Positions 33,243 to 43,717 of a DNA stretch of 64,000 nucleotides are shown one piece after another. The number at the start of each line of letters is the position of its first letter. Position 1 is the first letter of the stretch. Source of the stretch: Nordella sp. HKS 07. Its GTDB lineage: Bacteria > Pseudomonadota > Alphaproteobacteria > Rhizobiales > Aestuariivirgaceae. The stretch lies in assembly GCF_011046735.1 (NCBI RefSeq), contig NZ_CP049258.1, positions 6,900,001 to 6,964,000 of the forward strand, in the 5' to 3' direction. The notes beneath the pieces are model-generated. The model worked only from the letters and a program-made list of their open reading frames with translations, had not been told where the DNA came from and did not search any database. The translations under genes and the position numbers were made by a program.

Positions 33243-34358
33243 CTATCCGCTGAGCATAACCTTGATGAGGCCGTTGACGCGGCCCGCCTGCTCCATTTGC
33301 ACCATGTGGCCGGCGCCCTCGATGATCTCAACCTTGGCGCCACTTGCCGCCGTCGCGTGGGTGCTCGGCAGGATCTTGTCCTCGGCTCCCCAGATGACGA
33401 GCGCCGGCACGCCGGACGAGGCGAGCACATCAGCGAGGATCGCCGACTGCCGGCCGCCGGCGAAGACGCCGGCCTTCAAGGCGCTCAGCGCCTCACCGAC
33501 GCCATCGAGCCTCTTATATTTGAGGAGATCGTCCACCATCTGCCGGCTGACCAGGCCGGCATCGGCGAACAGATTCTCGAGCACCGGCTTCAGGTCGCGG
33601 CGCGAGGCCGATGCGACGAAGCCATCAATATACTCCATATTGATGTCCGGGCCGAGGCCGGCGGAACAAATCAGCGTGAGCGATGTCACGCGCGGCTTCG
33701 CCTGACGCGCCACTTCCATCGCGATGGCGCCGCCCAGCGAATGGCCGACGAGATGCGCCTTGTCGATCTTGACCGTGTCCATGAAGCTCAACACCGCCTT
33801 GGCGAGGCCCGCCACCGTCGGCTCACTTACCGCCTTGGTCGATTGCCCATGCCCCGGCAGGTCGAGCGTATAGACGGTAGCGCCCTCCGCCAGCGCATCG
33901 GCGTTGAACAGCCAGTTGTCGAGATCACCGCCGAAGCCATGGATGAGCAGAACCGTCTTGTCGCCGCTGCCGCGCTTGGTATAGCGCAGCCGCCCCGCCG
34001 CCGTTTCGGCGAATTCATAGCGCGGTCCGGCCGCCTCCTCCTCGCCCTCCTCCGCCTGAGGCACGACATAGGATCCGACAAAGGCATCGATATCGGCATC
34101 CGGAACGTCCTCGTCCGCCAGCACGCCGATCAGCGTCTTGATCGGATAGACCGTGTCTTCCTGGCCGATGCGTCGGCGCAATACGCCCCCTTCGCTCGCC
34201 TCGACGGCGCCGGCGATCTTGTCGGTTTCCACCTCCAGGATCTGATCGCCGGCCTTCACCTTGTCGCCGTCCTTCATCAGCCATGAGGCCAGCTTGCCCT
34301 CCGACATGGAGAGGCCCCATTTGGGCATGACAATCGGGATGATACGCTTCTCGGACAT
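33243..34358 (-). CDS. acoC: Acetoin dehydrogenase E2 (lipoyl domain plus alpha/beta hydrolase)
   Basis: The 371-residue protein has an N-terminal lipoyl domain with the lipoylated Lys in EVETDKIAGA, then an alpha/beta-hydrolase-type acyltransferase domain with the nucleophile in GHSLGG and an oxyanion-type HGFGGD motif. This is the AcoC layout, without the CoA-acyltransferase fold of ordinary E2 proteins. It transfers the acetyl group from E1 to CoA in acetoin cleavage. ATG 34358 follows GAGGAGG. The gene is 9 bases after acoB. Confidence 0.92.
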   Translation of the reverse strand: MSEKRIIPIVMPKWGLSMSEGKLASWLMKDGDKVKAGDQILEVETDKIAGAVEASEGGVLRRRIGQEDTVYPIKTLIGVLADEDVPDADIDAFVGSYVVPQAEEGEEEAAGPRYEFAETAAGRLRYTKRGSGDKTVLLIHGFGGDLDNWLFNADALAEGATVYTLDLPGHGQSTKAVSEPTVAGLAKAVLSFMDTVKIDKAHLVGHSLGGAIAMEVARQAKPRVTSLTLICSAGLGPDINMEYIDGFVASASRRDLKPVLENLFADAGLVSRQMVDDLLKYKRLDGVGEALSALKAGVFAGGRQSAILADVLASSGVPALVIWGAEDKILPSTHATAASGAKVEIIEGAGHMVQMEQAGRVNGLIKVMLSG

Positions 34359-34367
34359 CACGCCTCC

Positions 34368-35375
34368 TCAATTCGCCATGGTCTTGCGAACGGCGCCCGC
34401 GATCTTGTCGGCGCTCGGCAGATAGATATCCTCGAGCGACGGCGAGAACGGCACCGGCGTGTGCGGCGAGGTCACCATCTGGATTCCCGCTTTCAGCGCC
34501 TTGAACGCCTCCTGCGATACCTTGGCCGAGACGTCGCTCGCGATCGAGCAGCGCGGATGCGCTTCATCGACACAGACGAGCCGCCCGGTATTCTCCACGC
34601 TTTCGAGCACCGTATCCCAGTCGATCGGCGAGAGCGTCCTGAGATCGATCACCTCGCATTCGACCTTGTCCTTGGCGAGCTGGGCCGCGGCATCCATGGC
34701 CCGATGCACCATCATGCCATAGGTCACGATCGTCACGTGCTTGCCCTCGCGCACCACATTCGCCTCGCCGAACGGGATCGCATAGGATTCCTGCGGCACA
34801 TCCATTTCGAGGCCATAGAGATTCTTGTGCTCGCAGAAGATCACCGGATCATTGTCGCGGATCGACTGGATGAGCAGGCCTTTGGCGTCATAGGCATTGG
34901 ACGGCACCACCACTTTCAAGCCGGGAATATGGGTGAAGAGCGGGGTCAGCACTTGCGAATGCTGGGCGGCGGCGCGAAAGCCGCCGCCAATCATGGTGCG
35001 GATGACCACCGGTGTCTCCGCCTTGCCGCCGAACATGTATTTGAACTTCGCGGCCTGGTTGAAGATCTCATCGAAGCACACGCCCATGAAGTCGATGAAC
35101 ATCAGCTCGGCGACCGGGCGCATGCCGCAGGCGGCCGCACCCACGGCGGCGCCGATATAGGCGGATTCGGAGAGCGGCGTATCGAGAAGCCGGTCGCCAT
35201 ATTTGGAGTAGAGGCCCTTGGTGACGCCGAGCACACCGCCCCAGGCGTCCTTCTCGCCGTCACCGCCCATGCCGCCGACAATGTCCTCGCCCATCACGAA
35301 CACCGTCGGATCGCGCGCCATTTCCTGGTCAAGCGCTTCGTTCAAGGCCTGCCGCATGCTGATCTTGCGTGCCAT
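34368..35375 (-). CDS. acoB: Acetoin dehydrogenase E1 beta subunit
   Basis: The 335-residue protein is the beta chain of a thiamine-diphosphate dehydrogenase. FVMGEDIVGGMGGDG near the N-terminus, the DTPLSESAYIGAAVGAA block and the C-terminal VCVDEAHPRC segment are typical. It pairs with AcoA to cleave acetoin to acetaldehyde and an acetyl unit. Position between acoA and acoC supports acetoin rather than pyruvate or branched-chain 2-oxoacids as substrate. Confidence 0.92.
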   Translation of the reverse strand: MARKISMRQALNEALDQEMARDPTVFVMGEDIVGGMGGDGEKDAWGGVLGVTKGLYSKYGDRLLDTPLSESAYIGAAVGAAACGMRPVAELMFIDFMGVCFDEIFNQAAKFKYMFGGKAETPVVIRTMIGGGFRAAAQHSQVLTPLFTHIPGLKVVVPSNAYDAKGLLIQSIRDNDPVIFCEHKNLYGLEMDVPQESYAIPFGEANVVREGKHVTIVTYGMMVHRAMDAAAQLAKDKVECEVIDLRTLSPIDWDTVLESVENTGRLVCVDEAHPRCSIASDVSAKVSQEAFKALKAGIQMVTSPHTPVPFSPSLEDIYLPSADKIAGAVRKTMAN

Positions 35376-35390
35376 GTTCCGTTCCCCCTC

Positions 35391-36374
35391 TCAATAAGTC
35401 ACATAGACGTCGGTCATGAGATCCTTCGCCGTGGGCAAAGGTGCCGCCTTCGCCGCCACCACCGCGTCCTCGATCAGTCGCGCGATCTCCTTGTCGATGA
35501 CGTCGAGCTCGGGCTTCTTGATCACGCCTGCATCCATCACCTTGTCGGCGAAGAGCCTGATGCAGTCCTGGTTGGCGCGGATATGCTCGACCTCGCCCTT
35601 GCCGCGATAGGTCTGCTGATCGCCTTCGAAATGGCCGAAGAAACGGATCATCTTGCATTCGAGCAGCGCCGGACCGCCGCCTTCGCGCGCGCGCTTGATG
35701 ATCTCGCCCGCCGCTTCATAGACAGCGAAGAAATCGGTGCCGTCGACGGTGACACCCGGAAGCCCGAAGCCGGCTGCGCGATCGACATAGGAATCGACCG
35801 CCACCGCGTAATCGCGGGAGGTGGATTCGGCATAGCCGTTGTTCTCGACGACGAAGATGGCCGGCAGGTTCCACACCGCCGCGAGATTGAGGCTTTCGAG
35901 GAACATGCCCTGGTTCGAGGCGCCGTCGCCGACAAAGGAGATGCCCACGCCGCCATCGCCGCGGAACTTGGCGGCGAGCGCCGCCCCGCAGGCGAGGGGC
36001 GCTCCGGCACCCAATATGCCATTGGCGCCCATCATGCCTTTGGAGAGATCGGCAATATGCATCGACCCACCCTTGCCGCGGCAGGAGCCCATCGCCTTGC
36101 CATAGATCTCGCCCATCATTTCCTTCACGTCGACGCCTTTGGCGATGCAATGGCCGTGGCCCCTATGCGTCGAGGCAATGCGATCGCGGTCATTGAGATG
36201 CATCATGATGCCGGTGCCCGAGGCCTCTTCGCCGGCATAGAGATGCACGAAGCCCGGAATGTCGCCCTTGGCGAATTCGTTATGCACGCGCTCCTCGAAC
36301 TCGCGGATCGTCCGCATCGTCCGGTAGGCCTCGAGCAGGCCTTGCTTGTCGAGCGGAAACGGATTCTTGCTCAT
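35391..36374 (-). CDS. acoA: Acetoin dehydrogenase E1 alpha subunit
   Basis: The 327-residue chain binds thiamine diphosphate through GDGASNQGMFLESLNLAAVW (the GDG...N motif). HRGHGHCIAKG and GKGGSMHIAD are conserved substrate-channel segments. GGGAGGAG upstream favours ATG 36374 over an adjacent ATG at 36377; the frame runs on to 36413 inside acoX. It is 13 bases downstream of acoX. Confidence 0.92.
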   Translation of the reverse strand: MSKNPFPLDKQGLLEAYRTMRTIREFEERVHNEFAKGDIPGFVHLYAGEEASGTGIMMHLNDRDRIASTHRGHGHCIAKGVDVKEMMGEIYGKAMGSCRGKGGSMHIADLSKGMMGANGILGAGAPLACGAALAAKFRGDGGVGISFVGDGASNQGMFLESLNLAAVWNLPAIFVVENNGYAESTSRDYAVAVDSYVDRAAGFGLPGVTVDGTDFFAVYEAAGEIIKRAREGGGPALLECKMIRFFGHFEGDQQTYRGKGEVEHIRANQDCIRLFADKVMDAGVIKKPELDVIDKEIARLIEDAVVAAKAAPLPTAKDLMTDVYVTY

Positions 36375-36387
36375 CATTCTCCTCCCA

Positions 36388-37437
36388 TCACGAAACCTGG
36401 CGTTTCTTCTCAATTGATCCCACCTGCCGCATCAGCCCATGGCGCGCCGCATGCTCCATGACGGCAGCGACATTGACAGTACGGAAGGCGTTTTCTTCGA
36501 GCGCAATCGTGACCCGATCACGCTCGGAAAAAGACAGCTCGCGCTCGCCATCGAGCGCAATGGAGCCGGCGGAGATCTGCGGCCCATAGGATTTTCCGGC
36601 CGCGAGCCTTTGCCAGCCGGCGATGCCGATCGGGCGCATATAGCCGGGTGCGATGGGTACAGTGAGCGCCAGTTGCGCCTCGTCGACGGGCGCGATCAGC
36701 ACATGCAGGCCGCCGGGTTCGGAGCGCTTCACCGGCTCGAGAAGGCCCGCAATGGCCGACATGCCGATGACCTCGGGCTCGGCAAAGGTGACGAAGAGCT
36801 CGCGGAAGGTCTCCGGCTTCCACAGCGCCCGGGCCCCCACCACACGCTCGGTGACGAGCGCGACGTCGACCAGCGCGATCTCGGCCGCGTGGTCGTTTAT
36901 GCGCACAACGAGCTTCTTGTTGGGCGAATAGGCGACGGCGGTCGGCACCCGCCCCGTCACCGCGAGGCCGACGGCAAGGCCGGTGATGGTCGGCTCGCGA
37001 TGCTCGGGAAAGGCATTGTTGGTGCCGGTCGAGATGCCGGCGATCGGGATGTCGCCCGATCGGGAGACGACGGCGCGATGGGTGCCGTCGCCGCCCAGAA
37101 CCACGATGGCGGCCACCCCTTGCTGGCGCATGAGGTCGGCGGCGCGGACGGTGTCGTCCACCGTGCCCGAGACCTTCATATCGAGATAGCTGAGTTCTGG
37201 AAACTCATGCTCGCGCAGATTGCGGGAACGATCGACGCCGCGCCGCACATGATGCCGGATCCCGCCATTTTCCGGCATCATGACCACCCGGTCGATGCCC
37301 GACGCCTTGAGGCAGGCGAGCACCCGGAGAACGATATTGGCGCGGTCGGTGATCTGGAGGCTGGTCGCGTTGGCGATCACGCGACGAATGTCACGTGCCG
37401 ATACGGGGTTGGCAATGATGCCGACAGTCGGAGCCAA
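36388..37437 (-). CDS. acoX: Acetoin catabolism protein X (NAD-kinase-like)
   Basis: The product is about 349 residues and related to NAD/diacylglycerol kinases, with GGDGTHR near residue 115 and GTNNAFPE. AcoX is encoded in most aco operons and its exact role is not settled. TTG 37437 (before APTVGIIANP) has GGAGGA at good spacing. GTG codons further upstream and a TTG at 37485 are alternatives. It is the first gene of acoXABC. The activator AcoR and a lipoamide dehydrogenase gene are not in this window. Confidence 0.83.
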   Translation of the reverse strand: MAPTVGIIANPVSARDIRRVIANATSLQITDRANIVLRVLACLKASGIDRVVMMPENGGIRHHVRRGVDRSRNLREHEFPELSYLDMKVSGTVDDTVRAADLMRQQGVAAIVVLGGDGTHRAVVSRSGDIPIAGISTGTNNAFPEHREPTITGLAVGLAVTGRVPTAVAYSPNKKLVVRINDHAAEIALVDVALVTERVVGARALWKPETFRELFVTFAEPEVIGMSAIAGLLEPVKRSEPGGLHVLIAPVDEAQLALTVPIAPGYMRPIGIAGWQRLAAGKSYGPQISAGSIALDGERELSFSERDRVTIALEENAFRTVNVAAVMEHAARHGLMRQVGSIEKKRQVS

Positions 37438-37878
37438 TTTGGGTTCCTCCGCCACCACGATGACTCGTGAAAGTAATTTCCACAAGCCTCAAGGTAATAT
37501 CCCGCAACGTTATGGGACCTTTGTCGTAAGAGAACCGGTTCATAAGAGGGTGAAGGACTCGAATAATCAATCGAAAGCTGTAAAATTCGCTCATCGGTCG
37601 GCGCATGTGTTCGGCAAACCATAGGAATAGGGACGCCGAGACCGGGGGAGCATCGAAAATTCTGATCAGACCGGCGAGGAAGTCGAGTTGAAGAATATTT
37701 TCATCGTCCGTGCTGGCGTGAGCTTCCACTTCGATTGAGCCGGCTGTGGGCACTCGAAATCGAGCGTTTCCCCCTATATCTGATTTTTAGCCGCCTTCGC
37801 CCCCGGCCTGGCTGGGCTGCCCAACCGGGAAAACCCGCGTCGTGACCGGGCGGTAACCACTTAATTTCCGCCCTTCCT
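37438..37878. other. Intergenic region between acoX and groES
   Basis: About 440 bp that is richer in A and T than its surroundings. It must contain the aco promoter on the minus strand. I found no -24/-12 sigma-54 pattern of the kind that serves AcoR-dependent aco operons. A minus-strand frame over 37391-37753 has no protein-like composition or ribosome site and overlaps acoX, so I do not call it. Confidence 0.5.
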
Positions 37879-37907
37879 CTTGACGCCTGGGTCCCCCTGC
37901 CCTATCT
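37879..37907 (+). promoter_or_regulatory. groESL promoter, vegetative or heat-shock type
   Basis: CTTGAC at 37879-37884 and CCTATCT at 37901-37907 fit the alphaproteobacterial RpoH pattern CTTG-N17/18-CYTAT and also a weak housekeeping promoter. It lies just ahead of the CIRCE operator. Confidence 0.6.
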
Positions 37908-37920
37908 CACCCGACAGCTG

Positions 37921-37947
37921 TTGGCACTCATGATATGAGAGTGCTAG
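37921..37947. promoter_or_regulatory. CIRCE operator (HrcA site)
   Basis: TTGGCACTC at 37921-37929 and GAGTGCTAG at 37939-37947 are separated by 9 bases. This is the CIRCE inverted repeat (TTAGCACTC-N9-GAGTGCTAA) with one change in each arm. HrcA binding here would repress groESL until heat shock. Confidence 0.93.
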
Positions 37948-38039
37948 CAGGTGCCGGAAGACGGGGTTGGGAGGCCTCGCTTTCACTCTCCAGGCTCCGG
38001 CATTCAATCGAACAATGCGACCAACGAAGGAGACATCGC

Positions 38040-38354
38040 ATGAAGTTCCGTCCTCTGCACGACCGCGTGGTTGTGCGCCGAGTTGAGGAAGACACCAAGA
38101 CCAAGGGTGGCATCATCATCCCCGAAACCGCTCAGGAAAAGCCGATGCAGGGCGAAATCATCGCTGTCGGCCCGGGCGGTCGCGATGAATCGGGCAAGCT
38201 GATCCCGATCGACGTCAAGGCCGGCGACATCGTTCTCTTCGGCAAGTGGTCGGGCACCGAAGTCAAGATCGACGGCACCGAATATCTGATCATGAAAGAG
38301 TCGGACATCATGGGCGTTCTCGAAGGCAAGTCGTCTTCGAAGAAGGCGGCCTGA
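38040..38354 (+). CDS. groES: Co-chaperonin GroES
   Basis: The 104-residue protein starts [16 protein letters not shown] and contains the mobile loop [16 protein letters not shown] that contacts GroEL. It forms the heptameric lid of the chaperonin cage. AAGGAGA precedes ATG 38040. It is the first gene of the CIRCE-controlled operon, 45 bp before groEL. Confidence 0.97.
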   Translation: MKFRPLHDRVVVRRVEEDTKTKGGIIIPETAQEKPMQGEIIAVGPGGRDESGKLIPIDVKAGDIVLFGKWSGTEVKIDGTEYLIMKESDIMGVLEGKSSSKKAA

Positions 38355-38387
38355 TCCATTCCGGTCTGTAGCTCAACAATTCTTTAA

Positions 38388-40037
<1,650 letters not shown>

Positions 40038-40066
40038 GAAGTCCGCTCATCGCGAGTTAGGAAGGA

Positions 40067-40092
40067 CCCCGGTGGCGACACCGGGGTTTTTT
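40067..40092 (+). terminator. Rho-independent terminator of groESL
   Basis: Stem CCCCGGTG/CACCGGGG (40067-40074 and 40079-40086) with a GCGA loop and six T residues (40087-40092). The T-tract touches the stop codon of the convergent DeoR gene. Confidence 0.93.
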
Positions 40093-40832
40093 CATGCGCG
40101 GATAATTCCCGTCTTGGCGAAATCTCTAACGTCCGCGTCACTCGTCACGACAACCGATGACAACTCCGTTGGGTCGCATACAGAGTAGGCCGAGACTGCC
40201 CCGAGCTTCTCCGACGTGATCAATGATACGGCCTCCGCCGCGCGCGCGATGATGGCGCGCTTGATCGCCGCCTCCTCGAAATCGCCCGTCGTGCCCCCCT
40301 CCTCGGGATGAAGGCCGGTCAGGCCGACAAAGCCCAGATCGATGCGCAAACGTTGGATCTGCTCGAGCGCTTCGGCCCCCACCGCCACCATCGAATGGCG
40401 GAACAGTCTGCCGCCGATCAGGATCACTTCGGCCGCCTGAAACGGCTCGAGTGCCGCGGCGATCGTCGGGCTGTGGGTGATGACGGTGATGTCGAGATCG
40501 AGCGGCAGAGAGCGCACGAGTTCGAGATGCGTCGTCCCGCCATCGATGAAGATGCGTTGCCGGCGCTCGATCAGGCTTGCCGCTTTCTGCCCGAGGCGGC
40601 GCTTCTCGTCCGTCGCCATGGACCGGCGGGCGGCGAGATCGGCGACGGTCGGCGATGCCGGCAGCGCGCCCCCATGCACCCGCAGCAGCATGCCCTCGCC
40701 GGCAAGCTCCCGCAGATCGCGACGGATCGTGTCCTCCGACAGGCCGAGCTCAGCGCTCAGCTCCTTGGCGACGATGCGGCCGTCCTTGGCCAGGCGGGTG
40801 AGGAGAAGCTGTCTTCTCTGTTGGGTTAGCAT
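40092..40832 (-). CDS. DeoR-family transcriptional regulator
   Basis: The 246-residue protein has an N-terminal DeoR helix-turn-helix (QQRRQLLLTRLAKDGRIV, then LSEDTIRRDLRELAGEG) and a DeoR-type sensor domain with IDGGTTHLELVR and VGAEALEQI. Members respond to phosphorylated sugars. ATG 40832 has no ribosome site and sits at the edge of a four-unit 10-bp repeat array; a GTG at 40847 in the same frame is the alternative. It is divergent from the small gene at 40907, which it likely controls together with itself. Confidence 0.87.
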   Translation of the reverse strand: MLTQQRRQLLLTRLAKDGRIVAKELSAELGLSEDTIRRDLRELAGEGMLLRVHGGALPASPTVADLAARRSMATDEKRRLGQKAASLIERRQRIFIDGGTTHLELVRSLPLDLDITVITHSPTIAAALEPFQAAEVILIGGRLFRHSMVAVGAEALEQIQRLRIDLGFVGLTGLHPEEGGTTGDFEEAAIKRAIIARAAEAVSLITSEKLGAVSAYSVCDPTELSSVVVTSDADVRDFAKTGIIRA

Positions 40833-40870
40833 TACATGATAATGCACGATATTGCACGAAATGTCACGAA
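40831..40870. promoter_or_regulatory. Tandem 10-bp operator-like array
   Basis: Four adjacent decamers, ATTACATGAT, AATGCACGAT, ATTGCACGAA and ATGTCACGAA, share the core ANTGCACGAW with exact 10-bp spacing (one helical turn). The array fills the gap between the DeoR gene and the divergent gene at 40907. Direct repeats with helical phasing are known for DeoR-family operators, so self-regulation by the adjacent repressor is likely. Confidence 0.65.
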
Positions 40871-40906
40871 TTGATAAGGTGGGGCTTCAGTAACCCGGAG
40901 TGTCCC

Positions 40907-41281
40907 ATGTCGAAGAAACCCATGATGATCCTCATCGCCGGCCCTTATCGATCCGGCACCGGCGATGACCCCGCCAAGATGGCGGCTAATCTGAAGCGCC
41001 TCGAAGAGGCCTCCTGGCCGATCTTCGCGAAGGGCCATGTGCCGATGATCGGCGAATGGGCGGCGCTGCCCATCTGGCAGACGGCTGGCGGACGGGACGT
41101 GGGCGATGCGCTCTATGACCGCATCCTTCACCCGACGGCGGGCCGGCTCCTCGAGCATTGCGACGCCGTGCTGCGGCTGCCGGGCGAGTCGAAAGGGGCG
41201 GAAGACGACGTGCGCATCGCCCGCCTGCGCGGCATTCCCGTCTATTACGATATTGCGGAGATTCCCGACCACGCCGCCTAA
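40907..41281 (+). CDS. DUF4406/nucleoside deoxyribosyltransferase-like small protein
   Basis: The 124-residue protein begins with a strand and a glycine motif, MMILIAGPYRSGTGDD. The segments KGHVPMIGEWAALP and HCDAVLRLPGESKGAEDD resemble the nucleoside 2-deoxyribosyltransferase-like fold (DUF4406 group), where a late Asp or Glu pair and ESxG-type loop bind a nucleoside. The activity is not known. GGAG precedes ATG 40907. It is divergent from the DeoR gene across the operator-like array, which suggests control by a sugar phosphate or nucleoside signal. Confidence 0.72.
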   Translation: MSKKPMMILIAGPYRSGTGDDPAKMAANLKRLEEASWPIFAKGHVPMIGEWAALPIWQTAGGRDVGDALYDRILHPTAGRLLEHCDAVLRLPGESKGAEDDVRIARLRGIPVYYDIAEIPDHAA

Positions 41282-41313
41282 GATCGGCCAGAAACCGCTT
41301 GTTCACATATGGT

Positions 41314-41336
41314 GGCGGGGTGGGATTCACCCCGCC
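41314..41336 (+). terminator. Terminator after the DUF4406-like gene
   Basis: Stem GGCGGGGTG/CACCCCGCC (41314-41322 and 41328-41336) with a GGATT loop, followed by TTTCTGTG. The T-run is short, so termination may be partial. Confidence 0.65.
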
Positions 41337-41374
41337 TTTCTGTGTTAGAAGACCGCCCGTTCAGGAGATATTAT

Positions 41375-41782
41375 ATGCGCTTTGAATCACGGCTACTCAT
41401 TGCGAGCGTTACCGCCTTCTTCATCACCACGAGCGCGGCCGTCGCCCAGGAGGAGCTCCCTCTCGAATTCGGCACCTACGCCCAGAACAAGGATTGGTGC
41501 AAGCTGGACCGCGCCGACCCGAAGGGGCCCGACTTCACGGACAAGCGCGCCTTCATCAATCTGACCCAGAACGAGATCAACTGGAACAATTCCGTCGGCC
41601 AGATCACAAATATCGGCATTGACGGCAACAAGGTCACTTTGGCGGTGCAACTGACGACTGACGGCCAGACGAAAGCCGTCACCCTGCCGCTCATCCGCAA
41701 GACCAAGAAGATCTTCGTGCTGGGCGGCATCAATTTCTTTCGCTGCACCGGCTATATGCCCAATCCCCGGCTTGGTCGCTGA
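41375..41782 (+). CDS. Small secreted protein of unknown function
   Basis: The 135-residue precursor has a signal peptide (MRFESRLLIASVTAFFITTS, cleavage likely after AVA near residue 24). The mature part is rich in Asn, Lys and beta-type segments and has two Cys (KDWCKL and FFRCTG) that could pair. AGGAGA precedes ATG 41375. No family is recognised. It sits alone between a terminator and the TPR gene. Confidence 0.72.
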   Translation: MRFESRLLIASVTAFFITTSAAVAQEELPLEFGTYAQNKDWCKLDRADPKGPDFTDKRAFINLTQNEINWNNSVGQITNIGIDGNKVTLAVQLTTDGQTKAVTLPLIRKTKKIFVLGGINFFRCTGYMPNPRLGR

Positions 41783-41898
41783 GCCTCCCGTAGTCCGTTT
41801 AGCGAGCGGGCACCTCTCAGGATTGGCCCCATCGCAGGGGGATTGACGCGATTTTGCAGAGCCGTGACGATAGGCTTCCAGCAGGGAACGAGGCTGAC

Positions 41899-43554
41899 AT
41901 GAGCGATTATCCGTATGACCTGGGCACGTATCGCCGCCGCGTCACCACTAAATCGGTTGAGGCGCAGATATGGTTCGATCGCGGCCTCGCCTGGTGCTAC
42001 GGCTTCAATCATGAGGAGGCGGTGCGCTGTTTCGAGAAAGCGGCGCAGGCCGATCCCGATTGCGCAATGGCCTGGTGGGGCATCGCTTACGCCGCAGGCC
42101 CCAACTACAACAAGCAATGGAAGGCCTTCGACACGGTCGATCTCGAGCGGTCGCTCAAAACCGCCCATAGAGCGACAGCCGAGGCCCTGAAGCTCAAGGA
42201 CAAAGCCAGCGCCGTCGAGCGCGGCCTCATCGAGCCTTTGGCCTTGCGCTATCCGGCCAACGACCCGGGACAGGTGACGCCGATCTGGAATGACGACTAC
42301 GCCTTGGCAATGCGCAAGGTCTATCAGGCCCATGCCCAGGATCTCGACGTCGCGACGCTCTTCGCCGAAGCGATCATGAACCGCACGCCATGGCAGCTGT
42401 GGAACATCGAGACCGGTACGCCCGCCGAGGGCGCCGACACGCAGGAAGCCATCGAGGTTCTGGAAAAGGCAATGCGACAGCCGGGAGGCGAGGACCATCC
42501 GGGCCTGCTTCACATGTATGTCCATCTGATGGAGATGTCGCCAACGCCTGAGCGCGCCCTCAGGGCTGGCGATCGCCTGCGCCATCTGGTCCCCGATGCC
42601 GGCCACCTCATCCATATGCCGACCCATATCGATGTGCTGTGCGGCGACTATCACAATGTCGTCGAGTGGAACGATCGCGCCATGCAGGCGGACCGCAAAT
42701 ATTTCGCGCGTGAAGGCGGTCTCAACTTCTATTCGCTCTATCGCTGCCACGACTTCCACTTCAAGATCTATGGCGCGATGTTTCTCGGCCAATATGCCCC
42801 GGCATTGGCGGCCGCCGAGGAGTTGGCGGCGGCACTTACCGAGGAGCTTCTTACCGTCGAGGTCCCGCCCATGGCAGATTGGCTCGAGAGCTTCGTGCCG
42901 ATGAAGCTGCACGTACTGATCCGCTTCGGCAAATGGCGCGAAATCATCGCCGAGAGGCTCCCGGCCAACCGCAAGCTCTATTGCGTGACGACGGCGATGA
43001 CGCACTACGCCAAGGCGGTGGCTCATGCCGCCACGGGAGATGTGAAGGCTGCCGAGACGGAAGCGGTGCATTTCGAAGCCGCGGTCGCGCAGGTCCCGCC
43101 CAGCCGCTATCTCTTCAACAACACGGCACTCGACATATTGGCGATCGCCGCCGGGATGATGAAGGGCGAGATCGCCTATCGCAAAGGCCGCCATGACGAG
43201 GCCTTCGCGCTTCTGCGTAATTCGGTGACGCTCGACGACAGCCTTCCTTATGACGAGCCCTGGGGTTGGATGCAGCCCACCCGTCATGCACTGGGTGCGC
43301 TGCTGCTCGAACAGGGCAAAGTCACCGAAGCCGAAGCGGTCTATCGCGCCGATCTCGGCCTCGACAAGACGCTGCGCCGCGCTTGCCAGCATCCGAACAA
43401 TGTCTGGAGCCTGCATGGCTATCACGAATGCCTGGTGAAGCTCGGCAAGCTCGCCGAGGCGGCGATCATCAAGCAGTCGCTCGACATCGCCTCGGCGCGC
43501 GCCGATGTACCGGTCAAGGCATCCTGCTTCTGCCGCCTGAAGGCTGTCGCGTGA
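41899..43554 (+). CDS. TPR-repeat protein
   Basis: The 551-residue protein is largely helical with TPR-like units, seen best at about residues 30-65 (AWCYGFNHEEAVRCFEKAAQADPDCAMAWWG is split over two helices) and 415-500. A conserved histidine-rich centre (HMYVHLMEMS, HLIHMPTHIDV, RCHDFHFKIYG) may bind a metal or contact a partner. No signal peptide or membrane span is seen, so it is probably cytosolic. ATG 41899 (MSDYPYDLGTY) has GAGG upstream. The function is unknown. Confidence 0.8.
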   Translation: MSDYPYDLGTYRRRVTTKSVEAQIWFDRGLAWCYGFNHEEAVRCFEKAAQADPDCAMAWWGIAYAAGPNYNKQWKAFDTVDLERSLKTAHRATAEALKLKDKASAVERGLIEPLALRYPANDPGQVTPIWNDDYALAMRKVYQAHAQDLDVATLFAEAIMNRTPWQLWNIETGTPAEGADTQEAIEVLEKAMRQPGGEDHPGLLHMYVHLMEMSPTPERALRAGDRLRHLVPDAGHLIHMPTHIDVLCGDYHNVVEWNDRAMQADRKYFAREGGLNFYSLYRCHDFHFKIYGAMFLGQYAPALAAAEELAAALTEELLTVEVPPMADWLESFVPMKLHVLIRFGKWREIIAERLPANRKLYCVTTAMTHYAKAVAHAATGDVKAAETEAVHFEAAVAQVPPSRYLFNNTALDILAIAAGMMKGEIAYRKGRHDEAFALLRNSVTLDDSLPYDEPWGWMQPTRHALGALLLEQGKVTEAEAVYRADLGLDKTLRRACQHPNNVWSLHGYHECLVKLGKLAEAAIIKQSLDIASARADVPVKASCFCRLKAVA

Positions 43555-43717
43555 GCCTTCGCCAACGCATCAGGCGGGAGGGCATATACGGCGGCTTTCC
43601 GCCTTGAATTTGCCGTGGCGCGCGCCGATGTGCCGGATGAGACTTTCTGTCTGTTCCGGTGCTGCGCCGGAAAAGCGTGGCATGAACGTCTTATCTCCCG
43701 ATGGAGCGTATTGACGA

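Noticed and set aside
34461-36461. 666-residue open frame antisense to acoA and acoB
   Set aside because: It has no ribosome site and His/Arg/Asp-rich composition typical of the shadow of GC-rich genes, and it lies wholly over two clear enzymes.
37391-37753. 120-residue minus-strand frame upstream of acoX
   Set aside because: No ribosome site, no family resemblance, and it overlaps the acoX 5' end in another frame.
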